From the NCBI RefSeq assembly GCF_015207285.1, contig NZ_JADEXD010000001.1, forward strand, positions 107,784 to 171,783: a DNA stretch of 64,000 nucleotides, in the 5' to 3' direction. Below, one piece after another: positions 56,601 to 64,000 of this stretch. Position 1 is the first letter of the stretch. Each line of letters begins with the position of its first letter. The stretch comes from Tychonema sp. LEGE 07203. Its GTDB lineage: Bacteria > Cyanobacteriota > Cyanobacteriia > Cyanobacteriales > Microcoleaceae. The notes beneath the pieces were generated by a model. That model made no database searches. It had not been told where the DNA came from and saw only the letters and a list, made by a program, of their open reading frames with translations. The position numbers and the translations under genes are program-made.

Positions 56601-57538
56601 TGACCCGCCGCCAAAGCTCTATCAAAGTAAAGCGGTGATTCCTTCGTTGCCAGCCACGCCCCCTCCTCATCCTTGGGATTCCAGCAGGCATATTTCTTAG
56701 GCATGGTCGGTTCCAGCCAAGGTTGCTCTATCTTCTGAGCTTCCGAAAGTTTTCCCCAAGCTCGATAGCCCGCATCCCTCTCGCCCTTCCACCCCCGATG
56801 ATGCTTTTTGAGGGGCAGGGGTTTGGTAGGACAGTGACCGTACACCGTAAGCGGTTGACCTAATGCCGTGTGCCAGGGAAAAGTAACGTATCCTTCCCAC
56901 TTGCGGGTCAACACGCCCACTTCTTCTGCAATCTCTAAGCTGTGGTTCTGCTCTTTGAGCGCTGCTGCAACTTCATCCTTGCTCAGATAGTAGCCCAATC
57001 CCAACTCGGCGATCGCCTCTCGACTCATGCCCCTCTCTGCAATCAAATGGTTGAGAGCGCCCGTCCCCGCCTCGCTCCACAGCCAATCCCGGCACTGAGC
57101 GTACACCGCACTCAATATCCCCCGGCGCGCTTCCCACTTCGCTGCTACTTCGATTTCCCTGGGAGTGTGTTCGCGTTCGGGTAGCATTACTCCCACCCTC
57201 GATGCTGCTTCCCGCAGCGCTTCTACCCAATCAATGCCCTTGGGGTGCTCCCACCGAGTCACCTTCATGCTGTGAATGTAAGCAATGGGGTCGCCTGCAA
57301 ACTCGCATCCCGCATCATAGAAGCGGAGATTATCGGGCCACACTGCAAATGAAGTTCCCGATTTGCTCTTGCGGAACGGACTTCCCCCCCGCCACTTCTG
57401 ATTGCTGCGTTGGAATTGATGCGAGGGATGGTCGTACACCAAGTCGGCAGTGAGTCGGGGCAACACTTCCTGCTCCCAAAATTTCAATAAGCTGACATCT
57501 TTCGCTGGAGTGTTGCTGTCTTCCGAAGAATCTGTCAT
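53630..57538 (-). CDS. Primase-helicase: Toprim primase plus SF3/D5-type helicase
   Basis: A 1302-residue replication protein. N-terminal region (about 10-300) includes primase-like parts; the Toprim domain (about 315-420) has VVVVEGVTDA and CLDPDSAGDKG, then DPDKF. The D5-type SF3 helicase follows with P-loop IIGPSGSGKGTLL near 711-723 and a DRRCLPL box near 810. The C-terminal ~350 residues are low in conservation and carry DQG repeats written by tandem GATCAGGGT words. It would open and prime the origin. An AAGGAA site precedes the ATG. It heads a four-gene leftward operon and faces an HTH gene. Confidence 0.9.
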   Translation of the reverse strand: MTDSSEDSNTPAKDVSLLKFWEQEVLPRLTADLVYDHPSHQFQRSNQKWRGGSPFRKSKSGTSFAVWPDNLRFYDAGCEFAGDPIAYIHSMKVTRWEHPKGIDWVEALREAASRVGVMLPEREHTPREIEVAAKWEARRGILSAVYAQCRDWLWSEAGTGALNHLIAERGMSREAIAELGLGYYLSKDEVAAALKEQNHSLEIAEEVGVLTRKWEGYVTFPWHTALGQPLTVYGHCPTKPLPLKKHHRGWKGERDAGYRAWGKLSEAQKIEQPWLEPTMPKKYACWNPKDEEGAWLATKESPLYFDRALAAGHKEVVVVEGVTDAAVAQALGDTRVVACVAASLSGEQVQSLRRSGIERAVICLDPDSAGDKGIESCIKSLLLAGITPYVAPRLPVGEDGDGDPDKFINRNGINAWLEHTNLEKAQHGLRWKAQQIARLAGNTDADKQAVLLEATKWAANIQDAAALNIFYWQTIGETLGNSPPPWLLEFGKKLGAGSQDNSEQVTKCPDRKRDAFYRSLCDKLGLDFNYYTRGRTFDDFAVRKVFGTHYKAINSAMYQYTGAGWWQRQDEKRCEHMIATCSEKVFKLHQVSKWEWEETFPFSSEGCTNSAFKYALKRLYLEPPSNRHFRAFKNGTVDMRTGELLPHDPAHYLTSAIESDYVRDRPCPDVFLNFITSAFGDDQLDAVRAYTSMLIDPTAPYGKFIHIIGPSGSGKGTLLRLWGEIFGLEDSHSGDFTELANPESRHQHLTGKSLYTIPDTGGYITGIRPFYELVDNGKLSGRSLYSSCGYPKEWNCRFVVASVNHLQIENAGDGWDRRCLPLLSKEREGLEDPYLRHKLSAVKADIVSWALAMPRVEREALLLQPSTNNRIRLAKLDAATYGDPIRSFIDLCLRPTDAPSTIQNHELHSWFIAYCKAHGYSDNRGMSKFIAHLKTVIPQHHLPRHRQDGELQPACWDHMTLLPGVMVDVSQADDVSNGYQGKPNQPHPEPEWRCAKFLCSEGGLLAFETWSDRGLMRAIALHPPNNQGRSMYPEHQETTQNQWFEVCDQGDQGDQGTTHLKNEGVVDVPKQQDTPCKKRGEELSSTPIAPIASSQTHTPRGTQGVIRADYSTPIATDYPDHPDRLLGIDEWVSKLSEVANREGNSYEAVKGLGVPNHQRSEIFAALTPSVKDRLKGLREEFERRIPQDIEKWRKAIKTWLALDVDALNHQWQQFDLWSQCLLGIGNWVERINESGLFDLGASVYAQALELASEKSEGIGDLEVTNTEAELTNSEPKQLNLLPDSQPPSDHHSRFSPQSEDWF
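54160..54480. repeat. GATCGGGG/GATCAGGGT repeats in the primase C-terminal coding region
   Basis: GATCGGGGT, GATCACCC and the triple CCCTGATCA (about 54374-54398) recur here, in frame as DQG. A diverged copy of 54245-54454 is at 50847-51044. They could be iteron-like sites, but no test is possible from sequence alone. Confidence 0.6.
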
Positions 57539-57690
57539 GATAGAATTCCTTATTAATAATTTTTGAGCCCTCTTCTTTTCAAGGAGGGTTTGTTTTTTTG
57601 GAACCCGCGTTCTTTTCTGCTCGACCGATGTGTTAACTTTGAGTTATTCTATGAGTCAATCGATTCGCCAATCATTGACAAATTATCCCC

Positions 57691-57712
57691 TCTGTCACCC
57701 ATGAGCGACAGA
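57691..57712. promoter_or_regulatory. 22-bp imperfect palindrome between primase operon and HTH gene
   Basis: TCTGTC (57691-57696) and GACAGA (57707-57712) flank ACCCATGAGC; 9 of 11 pairs match around the centre. It lies 20 bases ahead of the HTH start, so it is a likely operator for that protein. Confidence 0.5.
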
Positions 57713-57731
57713 TATGTAATAAATATTTACA

Positions 57732-58124
57732 ATGACTGAACCCGTATCACCTTTATTGAGGTGGCTTTGTGAAGAACAGGCGGACATTCACGGCACAGAA
57801 TTAGCTCAACAAAGCGGTATTGCGCGGCAGACTTGGAGCAAAGTGCGGCAGGGAAAGCAGGATCTCAGCAGCGATTTGCTGTGGCGGTGCATGGAGGTGA
57901 TTGCACGGTTGCGTCCGGGCAGCGAGTGCGCCCAGGTGGTTAGCATCATCACCTCTCAAAATGAATTGGAGAGGAAGAAAAGGGAGAGAGAAGAACACCC
58001 GCTCTTAAGGATTGAACGCGCTCTGTCCGAACTCAAAGACGAGACTGAAGAAAACCAAGCCATGCTCTTAATCGCAAGGCGCTTGAGGGAATCGCAGGAC
58101 AAGGTTAGCGTGATTAACTTTTAG
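57732..58124 (+). CDS. HTH regulator divergent from the primase operon
   Basis: A 130-residue protein with an XRE-type helix-turn-helix (TELAQQSGIARQTWSKV, about 21-37) and a charged helical tail that may dimerise. It resembles in layout the regulator at 31840: both start opposite a replication operon, and both have the HTH near residue 20-40. A palindrome lies between its start and the primase start. A perfect terminator follows. Confidence 0.78.
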   Translation: MTEPVSPLLRWLCEEQADIHGTELAQQSGIARQTWSKVRQGKQDLSSDLLWRCMEVIARLRPGSECAQVVSIITSQNELERKKREREEHPLLRIERALSELKDETEENQAMLLIARRLRESQDKVSVINF

Positions 58125-58160
58125 GAAAGCTAAGTTTCAGGGAGGCGCTGCGATACTGAA

Positions 58161-58192
58161 AATGGTGGCGCTGCCCGAGTACCGCCACCATT
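58161..58192 (+). terminator. Rho-independent-like terminator after the HTH gene
   Basis: AATGGTGGCG (58161-58170) pairs perfectly with CGCCACCATT (58183-58192) around a 12-base loop; a T-rich stretch with GCTTTTTC follows at 58204. Confidence 0.7.
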
Positions 58193-58228
58193 ATTAAGTT
58201 GTTGCTTTTTCATTAGGTGTCCGCTATG

Positions 58229-58328
58229 TATCCGCTCAATAATTCGGGGCGGACTACCCACTAAGGAACGATTTTGCGTCATTTGAGGTGCATCGTTGAG
58301 CGATTTACCCCGGATTATTGAGCGGATA
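58229..58328. mobile_element. 100-bp element with 21-bp terminal inverted repeats
   Basis: Bases 58229-58249 and 58308-58328 are inverted repeats with one mismatch, containing CCGCTCAATAAT. The ~58-bp middle is unique. Its size and symmetry fit a MITE. Confidence 0.6.
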
Positions 58329-58333
58329 CTCCG

Positions 58334-58633
58334 CTATCTTCTTGCTGCCACCATTTGAGCGAGCGAAGGTGCTTCCTGATTGCCCTTGTCGGCGGTACAC
58401 CAAGAATCCAGCATCCGACCGTACAGCACGCTAGTTTCATAAGCAATGCAGCTGTACTCTTTGCCATGTGCCGAATCTTCATCGCACTGGGGGATGAGGT
58501 CAATTCCCATTGCTAAATGTTCTTGATCGATTTCGCGGTGTACAACCCAATAACGGTTAGTTTTGAGTCCGATTCGAGCGAAAATCGGGATGACCGCCGA
58601 AAAGAAATCGAAACTCACGCCGTCGGAAATGAG
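58334..58633 (-). pseudogene. Truncated fragment of a haem-oxygenase-like/DUF3865-type protein
   Basis: The frame begins at 58633 just after a stop, without a good start. It gives FDFFSAVIPIFARIGL, YWVVHREIDQEHLAMG and YGRMLDSW, like the C-terminal half of TenA/haem-oxygenase-fold proteins (a metal-binding E-x-D-x-x-H region). The N-terminal half is missing. The family is a guess. Confidence 0.5.
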
Positions 58634-58828
58634 CTAGTACCTAGGCAGCGAATAAATAGACAAAGTGATACACTGATAGACAAATCTACGGTGTAGCATT
58701 TTGTTCAAACCACATGAATTCGCGAAAAAGCTTGGATTGTCAGTACTGGAGTTTAGACTAAGACAGAATAAAGAGGTGCATTACTAGAGATTGAATGCAC
58801 TCAAAAATGAGGGAGCGAAAATTTCTGA

Positions 58829-59200
58829 TTAAGGGGATTTTTGGGCGGTTTTTGTCGGGCGAGAAAACCCTTTTTTGACCGTGGGATACCGAATTCTACG
58901 TCGCCGTTGTTTTCCTTTAATCCAACCCGGAGATTTACCTCGAAGTTTGGGAGGACTAGCCGGTGTACCTAAGAGGGCTAAAATGCTGCCAAAAGATTGA
59001 GCCACCCGTCCAGGAGTGAGCTTGACCTGAGATTTCTGCCAAGGAAGAGGACACTGTGCGACAAGGTGACGAGCCAACCATAATTGCGAGCGTGACAATC
59101 GGCATTAAATCGCTCCATTGATCGCATTGATCTGGTGTACTTAATGCAGGAACTGTCCAATGAAGACGATTTTTGGCAAAACGATACCAATGGTCGATCG
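58829..59200 (-). pseudogene. C-terminal remnant of a DDE transposase with a frameshift
   Basis: Two frames together read WYRFAKNRLHW, then QLWLARHLVAQCPLPWQK and PKLRGKSPGWIKGKQRRRR. This is the usual end of a large DDE-type cyanobacterial transposase (IS701-like). A frameshift lies near 59085. No terminal inverted repeats are recognised. Confidence 0.65.
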
Positions 59201-59222
59201 CAAACCTTCACAAATATAGGAA

Positions 59223-59414
59223 TTTGTTCAAAACAATAGAAATGGTTTACCCGAATTTGATTTAGTAGTGGGTTCGAGATTGGTAGAGAATCAGTTGAGC
59301 AGATACATTCCCAAAGACCTGAAATTAATGACCTTCAGCATCGGCATTGACCCGGTGAACTTACTCGTACTCCAAGCTCGTTTGGCTGCTGTGGAGATGG
59401 AAAAGTTAATGTAG
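59223..59414 (+). pseudogene. Short coding remnant, unidentified
   Basis: A frame open for 63 codons after a stop, ending at the TAG 59412-59414, reads FDLVVGSRLVENQ, YIPKDLKLM and FSIGIDPVNLLVLQARL. Its composition is strongly protein-like but it has no good start. It probably is the end of a gene cut by the transposase event to its left. No family is recognised. Confidence 0.45.
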
Positions 59415-59476
59415 CAGCAGTTGCCTCACCTATAATCTTTATCACCGCCACAATCGCCCAACAATCTTTTGAATTC

Positions 59477-60031
59477 GTGCCGCAACTCGAACTATTCCCG
59501 GACTTTCAACCCAAACCCAGCTTTGCTAAATCTCCTCAACTAACGATGAGTGTCGAGGCTCTGCATTCTTGGAAACAACGTATTTTTGAACACCAACAAT
59601 CTGAAAGCGCTGAGCAACCGCGACAGGGAAGTTTATTCGATCTCACACCCAATCCCTGTGACCCCAATAGTATAGACCCGTTTACCTTGGAACTACACAA
59701 TCTCTCATTCTGTGAAAAACCGGATTGGGGCGATCGCACTTGCCTCTACTTCGTCATTGATAACGCGCTTCCATTAGTTCTTTACGTCGGAGAAACAGAC
59801 CGCACTCCCAAGCAACGATGGATGAGCCACGATTGTCATAAGTACATTGGCAACTACATCGAATTACATCGGCGTTATTCCCTGGATGTGAGTGTGGCTA
59901 TAGCATTTTGGTACGGAGCGCCAGCTAACCGCAAACAGCGGCTGCAACTGGAGTCGGAGCTTATCTACAAGTGGCGATCGCCTTTTAATAAGGAGTGTTG
60001 GCAATATTGGGGACAACCATTTGGGAAGTGA
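59477..60031 (+). CDS. GIY-YIG nuclease-superfamily protein
   Basis: A 184-residue protein starting at GTG 59477. The C-terminal ~100 residues contain LYFVIDNALPLVLYVGET (the GIY...YIG region), then RTPKQRW (catalytic-type Arg region) and a Glu in LESELIYKW. GIY-YIG nucleases are DNA-cutting or degenerate DNA-binding proteins. The first ~80 residues are Pro/Gln-rich with no domain. A truncated second copy is at 63728. A hairpin terminator follows. Confidence 0.78.
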   Translation: MPQLELFPDFQPKPSFAKSPQLTMSVEALHSWKQRIFEHQQSESAEQPRQGSLFDLTPNPCDPNSIDPFTLELHNLSFCEKPDWGDRTCLYFVIDNALPLVLYVGETDRTPKQRWMSHDCHKYIGNYIELHRRYSLDVSVAIAFWYGAPANRKQRLQLESELIYKWRSPFNKECWQYWGQPFGK

Positions 60032-60040
60032 AAAGCGCGG

Positions 60041-60068
60041 AGTTTAACGTTTGTGCCAACGTTAAACT
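60041..60068 (+). terminator. Terminator-like hairpin after the GIY-YIG gene
   Basis: AGTTTAACGTT (60041-60051) pairs perfectly with AACGTTAAACT (60058-60068) around the loop TGTGCC, ten bases after the stop. Confidence 0.6.
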
Positions 60069-60151
60069 AGGCATAATCTTTTGATAAAGTGATATTTAAT
60101 AAGTGTTAATAATGTGCTTGTGCCTATATTTGTCTTAATATATAGCAATAG

Positions 60152-60314
60152 TCCGGACAGTTTTTATAAGGCCCAATGGCTTATGCTCGCTTGACTTTGA
60201 GTCACTGTGGATAATTAAATGTAAGTCAGCTCCATCCCTAACTTACATTTAATTCGACTTTTTTATGCTCCTTGCCCTGTAAAGCTTGTAGTATCGTTCC
60301 CAAAACTGTCCGGA
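60152..60314. mobile_element. MITE with 13-bp inverted ends and TA flanks
   Basis: TCCGGACAGTTTT (60152-60164) and its exact reverse complement (60302-60314) bound a 163-bp element. TA lies just outside each end, one base away, as with IS630/mariner-type target duplication. Inside is a second palindrome with AATTAAATGTAAGT arms. No coding capacity. Confidence 0.75.
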
Positions 60315-60339
60315 GTATTGATGCTATTTTGTAGATAAA

Positions 60340-60855
60340 TTAAGTCATTACGTCTACCCCCCATCTTAATCTTAATTGAGTGGGTTGACCCCGGACAGGC
60401 GTAATATACTCAAACTCTTGAACTCTACCTTGAATTAATCCAAAAGTTCTTATATAACCACTGTGTTTTTTTGCGTAAGTTACCACTGCAATATTCTCAC
60501 AACCCTCAATTAATTGATTACTCATTCCTGTTAACATTTGCGTAGATGCCATTATATTTTCAATAAGCTGATCGCTTCCTTCCCTTAAGTTACCCAAAAT
60601 AATTGTCAATTGAACAGAGCGTCCTGCTGGTGCGCCTGCCTGCCATTCGCGAGGAATTTGTTTCCCCTTAAACTCTATGGTCAGATAATTATTATTCTGA
60701 ATTCTTGCTTTAACATTTTCTACTACTGTTTCACAAGAATTATTAGACTGTTTTACTTCCTGGCTAAGAGGTTTAGCTTGAGAAAGACTGGCTGATAGAC
60801 AGAATATGGTAAATATCGCACTCGAAGCTAAAATTGTCTTGATAATTTTATTCAT
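60340..60855 (-). CDS. Secreted hypothetical protein
   Basis: A 171-residue protein with a signal peptide (MNKIIKTILASS, core to about residue 23, cleavage near SQAKP). The mature part has two Cys (about residues 41 and 118) that may form a disulfide, and ends TQLRLRWGVD. Family not recognised. It is alone between a MITE and the kinase gene. Confidence 0.65.
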   Translation of the reverse strand: MNKIIKTILASSAIFTIFCLSASLSQAKPLSQEVKQSNNSCETVVENVKARIQNNNYLTIEFKGKQIPREWQAGAPAGRSVQLTIILGNLREGSDQLIENIMASTQMLTGMSNQLIEGCENIAVVTYAKKHSGYIRTFGLIQGRVQEFEYITPVRGQPTQLRLRWGVDVMT

Positions 60856-61082
60856 GGCTTTCGTCTGGATTAGAAATAGTATTTTTAGACGGTTAGTAAA
60901 GCGATCGCGTGATTGAAATCCACTAAACTACAAGTGATATTCCCCTAACGGATAGATTCTAGCCATTCTGTTAAACTGATAACATCCTATAGATTCCCAA
61001 TGTTGCTAGATATTATGCTAAAATACCTAATGCCTGTATATATTTATTCATCAATCTACCTTCGGTATGATTATGTTTGTGT

Positions 61083-63158
61083 TCATAAAACTTCCAATTC
61101 CCCAGAATTTGTAATATTTAACTCCAACATTCCATCACCTCCTTTATTCGGGACTAACCCCATAACTTTAATCTTTTTATTCTGGAGTTCCAGCACATTG
61201 GCAGCACCCGGGACTTGATTGAGAATTTGTGGGGATACTACCACCCGGTAAACTCGATTGTCTTCTCCTATTAAAGTTAACCAAACTGTCTCAGCATTCG
61301 GACGCTTCCAACCATTGACTCGACCTCGGATCGCAGTCTCTGTATTAATGACTCTTGAGGGAACTGTACCCGAAGCAGTTGCACAAAAGAAACTAACGGG
61401 GTTTTTCCTAAAATCAGAACAGCCTAAAACTTGTTCAGTTCTCTGAATAATTTCCATGAAAGCCGTATAGTTTGGTTCTAAACCTGCGCCATAATTGGCT
61501 TTTTTTTGGAAGTCTTTAGGAGCGTTCAGCAAAACTGTTTGGATTGCTTTTGTGTCTGATTCTGAAAGCTCCGGAGAGAGATAGACTCCTGAACCCGGAA
61601 TGTTTCGACTCAGGTGGATGATGCGGATACCGGGATCGTTTTTGACTGTATCTCCTAAAGCCCCCGTACCCAAATCGGCTTTTTTCGTCCTCACCATTTC
61701 GCGAATTTCCTGCCCTCGGTGACCCATATCTACCGTTAGCGTTTTTCCATACAAATCGTAAACGGGCATATAAAAACTCGATGCTGAGTTGAACCCGCCC
61801 AAGGCAATTACGGTGCTTGGTGTTATGTCATTGAGAGATTGAATTGGGCTGTCCGCTCTGACGTACAATGCAGACTGATAATAAGGCGGATTTTCAGGAA
61901 ACATTAAAGCGGCAAACCTATAGCCATTATCTTTTGCAGCAACAGAAATGATCGGAGACAGGGTAAAGGCAATATCCCACTGTTTCTTAGCTATTCGATT
62001 CTTAGCTTCTTGGTAAGCTAGATTCTGGTCACCATCGATCGCCAAGTCTACTTTTTTACCTAGAAAAAATTCAATAAAATTACTGGGAATTAACTCTTTT
62101 CGTAAATAATCTGCTAGGTCGCCGTTGTATTTTGGATCGCTTAACGTTCCAATTGTTAAGGCTTTGGCTTGTACTTTCGGTTTCCACAAGTAGGGAAGCG
62201 CTCGCATCCCAATCCCTAGAACGACCAGAGAAACAATAGAAGCAATCACCAAAACCTGTCGATTTTTTGATGCCGATGAGGGGGATGCTGTTGGTATTGG
62301 TGTAGGGGGTAGCACAGGATAAGGAGTATTCGGCTGCACCTGTGTAGGAGATTCTAAGGCATAGAGCATTTCCCCGGCGCTAGAGTAGCGATCGCGAGCG
62401 TGGGAGCGAATTGCCTTATCTAAGACATTCGCTAAACTGGTACTCACGACAGGTGCATCATGTCGCCAAATAATTTCTCCCGTCACTGGATCCGTCGCCA
62501 AATCTTGCGGCAGCTTATCCGTGAGCAAATAAATTGCGGTCAGTCCCAAACTATATAAATCACTAGAATAAACAGGTCTACCCGTTGCCTGTTCGGAAGC
62601 CATAAACCCAGGAGTACCAATTACAATCGAGTTAACAGCATTTCCTTGAGTATTGAGCAGGGTACTCATGGCTTCCTTTACCGCACCAAAGTCGATCAAA
62701 ACCGGCTTTCTATCGGACTGGCGCAAAATAATATTATCCGGTTTGATATCGCGATGAACTATTCTTTTACCATGTATGTACTCAAGCACTCGCAATAGAC
62801 TGCTCAAAATTTCCCTCACGGCACTTTCGTTGAGTTTACCTTCCCTTTGCATTTTCGCTTCAAGGGTTTCACCGTGGATATACTCCTGCACCAAGTAAAA
62901 CTCTTCCGCATCGTCAAAGTAAGCGTACAACCGAGGAATCTGGTTATGCTCCCCCAAAGTTTGCAATGTTGCCGCTTCCTGTTTGAAGCGTTCTTTTACG
63001 ATTTGGTAAAACTGGGGTTTGACTTGGGGTTTGAGTTGCTTGATCACACAGTTTTGCTGCAAGGGCATCTGGGTGTCTTCTGCGAGGAATGCCTCGCCGA
63101 AACTACCGCTTCCAAGGGATTTTATAACTTTATAGCGATGGTTTAAGAGGATGGACAC
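61083..63158 (-). CDS. Ser/Thr protein kinase fused to a periplasmic-binding-type domain
   Basis: A 691-residue membrane protein. The kinase domain (about 9-270) has the Gly loop GSGSFGEAF (16-24), catalytic HRDIKPDN (135-142) and DFG near 157, all intact. A Pro/Thr-rich linker leads to one membrane helix (about 303-323). Outside follow a PhnD/TAXI-like substrate-binding domain (about 335-580; ALTIGTLSDP, QWDIAFTLSP) and a C-terminal ~100 residues with small beta domain. The outside domain probably senses a small anion or similar, and the kinase signals inside. A GTG start with AGGAG ahead. No regulator neighbours. Confidence 0.9.
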   Translation of the reverse strand: MSILLNHRYKVIKSLGSGSFGEAFLAEDTQMPLQQNCVIKQLKPQVKPQFYQIVKERFKQEAATLQTLGEHNQIPRLYAYFDDAEEFYLVQEYIHGETLEAKMQREGKLNESAVREILSSLLRVLEYIHGKRIVHRDIKPDNIILRQSDRKPVLIDFGAVKEAMSTLLNTQGNAVNSIVIGTPGFMASEQATGRPVYSSDLYSLGLTAIYLLTDKLPQDLATDPVTGEIIWRHDAPVVSTSLANVLDKAIRSHARDRYSSAGEMLYALESPTQVQPNTPYPVLPPTPIPTASPSSASKNRQVLVIASIVSLVVLGIGMRALPYLWKPKVQAKALTIGTLSDPKYNGDLADYLRKELIPSNFIEFFLGKKVDLAIDGDQNLAYQEAKNRIAKKQWDIAFTLSPIISVAAKDNGYRFAALMFPENPPYYQSALYVRADSPIQSLNDITPSTVIALGGFNSASSFYMPVYDLYGKTLTVDMGHRGQEIREMVRTKKADLGTGALGDTVKNDPGIRIIHLSRNIPGSGVYLSPELSESDTKAIQTVLLNAPKDFQKKANYGAGLEPNYTAFMEIIQRTEQVLGCSDFRKNPVSFFCATASGTVPSRVINTETAIRGRVNGWKRPNAETVWLTLIGEDNRVYRVVVSPQILNQVPGAANVLELQNKKIKVMGLVPNKGGDGMLELNITNSGELEVL

Positions 63159-63284
63159 GATGGGTACTCCTGGCTAGGGGTGGCGTAAGGATTCAGGTCT
63201 AAGATTGGGGAATCAGAGAATGCATGAAAAAGTTACAAGAATGGGCAGATAGAGCATCACGGAAAAAAGCCATTGCGCTTTTAG

Positions 63285-63731
63285 CTTGAAGACGATACTG
63301 CCTGTGGTGGCAGTGGCAACGATTACTTGCAGGGTGATGAAAATAACGACCTACTTGATGGCTGTGAAGGAAATGATACGATTTGGGGAGAAAAAGACAA
63401 TGATACCATATTTGGGGGAGGGGGAGACGACTTTTTAAGCGGCGATTTGGGAGAGGATTTTTTAATTGGAGGAAGTGGGAACGATCGTTTTCTGCTTTGG
63501 GCCGATTCAGGGATGGATATCATTCGAGATTTTGAACCCGGAAAAGATGCGATCGCCCTTACTAGAGGTTTGACTTCTTCTCAACTGTCAATTACTCAAG
63601 CCAACAGCGACACCTTAATTCGCTTGACAGCCCCAGGTAAAATTTTAGCCACTCTCAATATCATATCTGTTACTCAAATCGATCTGACAGACTTGAACCC
63701 ACCTACATTTTTAAACAGGAGTTTTTTATGA
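63285..63731 (+). pseudogene. 5'-truncated RTX/haemolysin-type calcium-binding protein fragment
   Basis: The frame opens after a TAG at 63282 and gives calcium-binding nonapeptide repeats: GGSGNDYLQGDENNDLLDG, GNDTIWGEKDNDTIFGGGG and GGSGNDRF. After these comes a RTX C-terminal domain ending near 63731. There is no start or secretion region; it lacks the body of the protein. It may be translated from a weak TTG at 63327. Confidence 0.7.
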
Positions 63732-63877
63732 TGAATGTTAGGGGCGATCGCACTTGCCTCTACTTCCTCATCGATAACGCGCTTCCCTTGTTGCTGTATG
63801 TGGGAGAAACACACCGCACTCCCAAACAGCGGTGGATGCACCACGATTGTCATAAGTACATTGAAAATTACATCTGA
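63728..63877 (+). pseudogene. Short second copy of the GIY-YIG gene
   Basis: ATG 63728 opens a 49-residue frame too short to be listed by length: GDRTCLYFLIDNALPLLLYV, GETHRTPKQRWMHHDC and KYIENYI then stop. It matches residues about 85-130 of the gene at 59477 at nucleotide level. It overlaps the RTX fragment end by four bases. Confidence 0.75.
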
Positions 63878-64000
63878 GATCTTGCACCATTCTCAATTAG
63901 CCATACTGCCAACCACTAACAGTGATGTCAAAACCCTGCTGACGAGCTAAACTATGAGTGCGCTCGATATTAATTAACAGCCCCAAAACTACTAGAGATG

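Noticed and set aside
53630..57538. Many ORFs opposite the primase-helicase gene
   Set aside because: All are shadow frames of a gene with clear motifs, none with its own ribosome binding site or domain.

Overview
The window looks like part of a large plasmid or plasmid-like island of a filamentous cyanobacterium of the Oscillatoria/Microcoleus kind. The signs are many HIP1 octamers (GCGATCGC), a cyanobacterial type IV secretion gene set, the sigma-like/DUF1822/CHAT trio, G/A-rich microsatellites between genes, several MITE-like palindromes and many transposase remnants. There are no rRNA or tRNA genes and few core metabolic genes. The genus is an inference; no marker gene is present.

Layout. 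1-11.1 kb: a conjugative type IV secretion operon on the + strand in the order VirB2-like, VirB3-VirB4 fusion, VirB5-like, VirB6-like, VirB8-like, VirB10-like, VirB9-like, preceded by the 3' end of an unidentified gene. 11.6-14.1 kb: a hybrid sensor histidine kinase. 14.1-16.2 kb: parA-parB with palindromic candidate centromere sites, a terminator and a very long perfect hairpin. 16.3-17.5 kb: a shattered alpha/beta-hydrolase pseudogene. 17.7-24.5 kb: an HNH nuclease, then a sigma-like factor, a DUF1822 protein and a 1650-residue TPR-CHAT (caspase-like) protein. 24.9-25.9 kb: a tyrosine recombinase on the - strand.

26.0-28.3 kb holds no gene but has a highly ordered array of TGACGATT motifs in ~330-bp units with 18-bp inverted ends. 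It is a candidate replication origin or partition locus and lies at the 3' side of a primase-polymerase/DUF3987 replication gene (28.6-31.5 kb, - strand). That gene is preceded by a small coupled ORF and faces a divergent HTH regulator across two matching 17-bp operators. 32.6-43.2 kb: a tightly coupled three-gene operon, AT-rich by eye, encoding two sacsin/Hsp90-type (GHKL) ATPases of 799 and 1837 residues and an SNF2/RapA-type helicase. This is the best candidate for a poorly described, probably defensive system. 43.3-45.0 kb: small genes and an IS66 remnant.

45.2-49.7 kb: a PRTRC cassette (ubiquitin-like C protein, E2-like B, JAB peptidase A, E1/ThiF) with a DUF3768 protein. 49.8-51.3 kb: a TnpB remnant and a mosaic of decayed copies of neighbouring sequence. 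51.4-57.5 kb (- strand): a second replication operon with a Toprim/SF3 primase-helicase, a zinc-ribbon protein, a cytosine-5 DNA methyltransferase and an ASCH-like protein whose C-terminal half is built from palindromic GTATACACCAA repeats. A second divergent HTH regulator follows, so the window carries two replication modules of the same plan. 58.1-64 kb: gene debris, a GIY-YIG protein, a TA-flanked MITE, a secreted protein, a Ser/Thr kinase fused to a periplasmic-binding domain, a truncated RTX fragment and a truncated second GIY-YIG copy.
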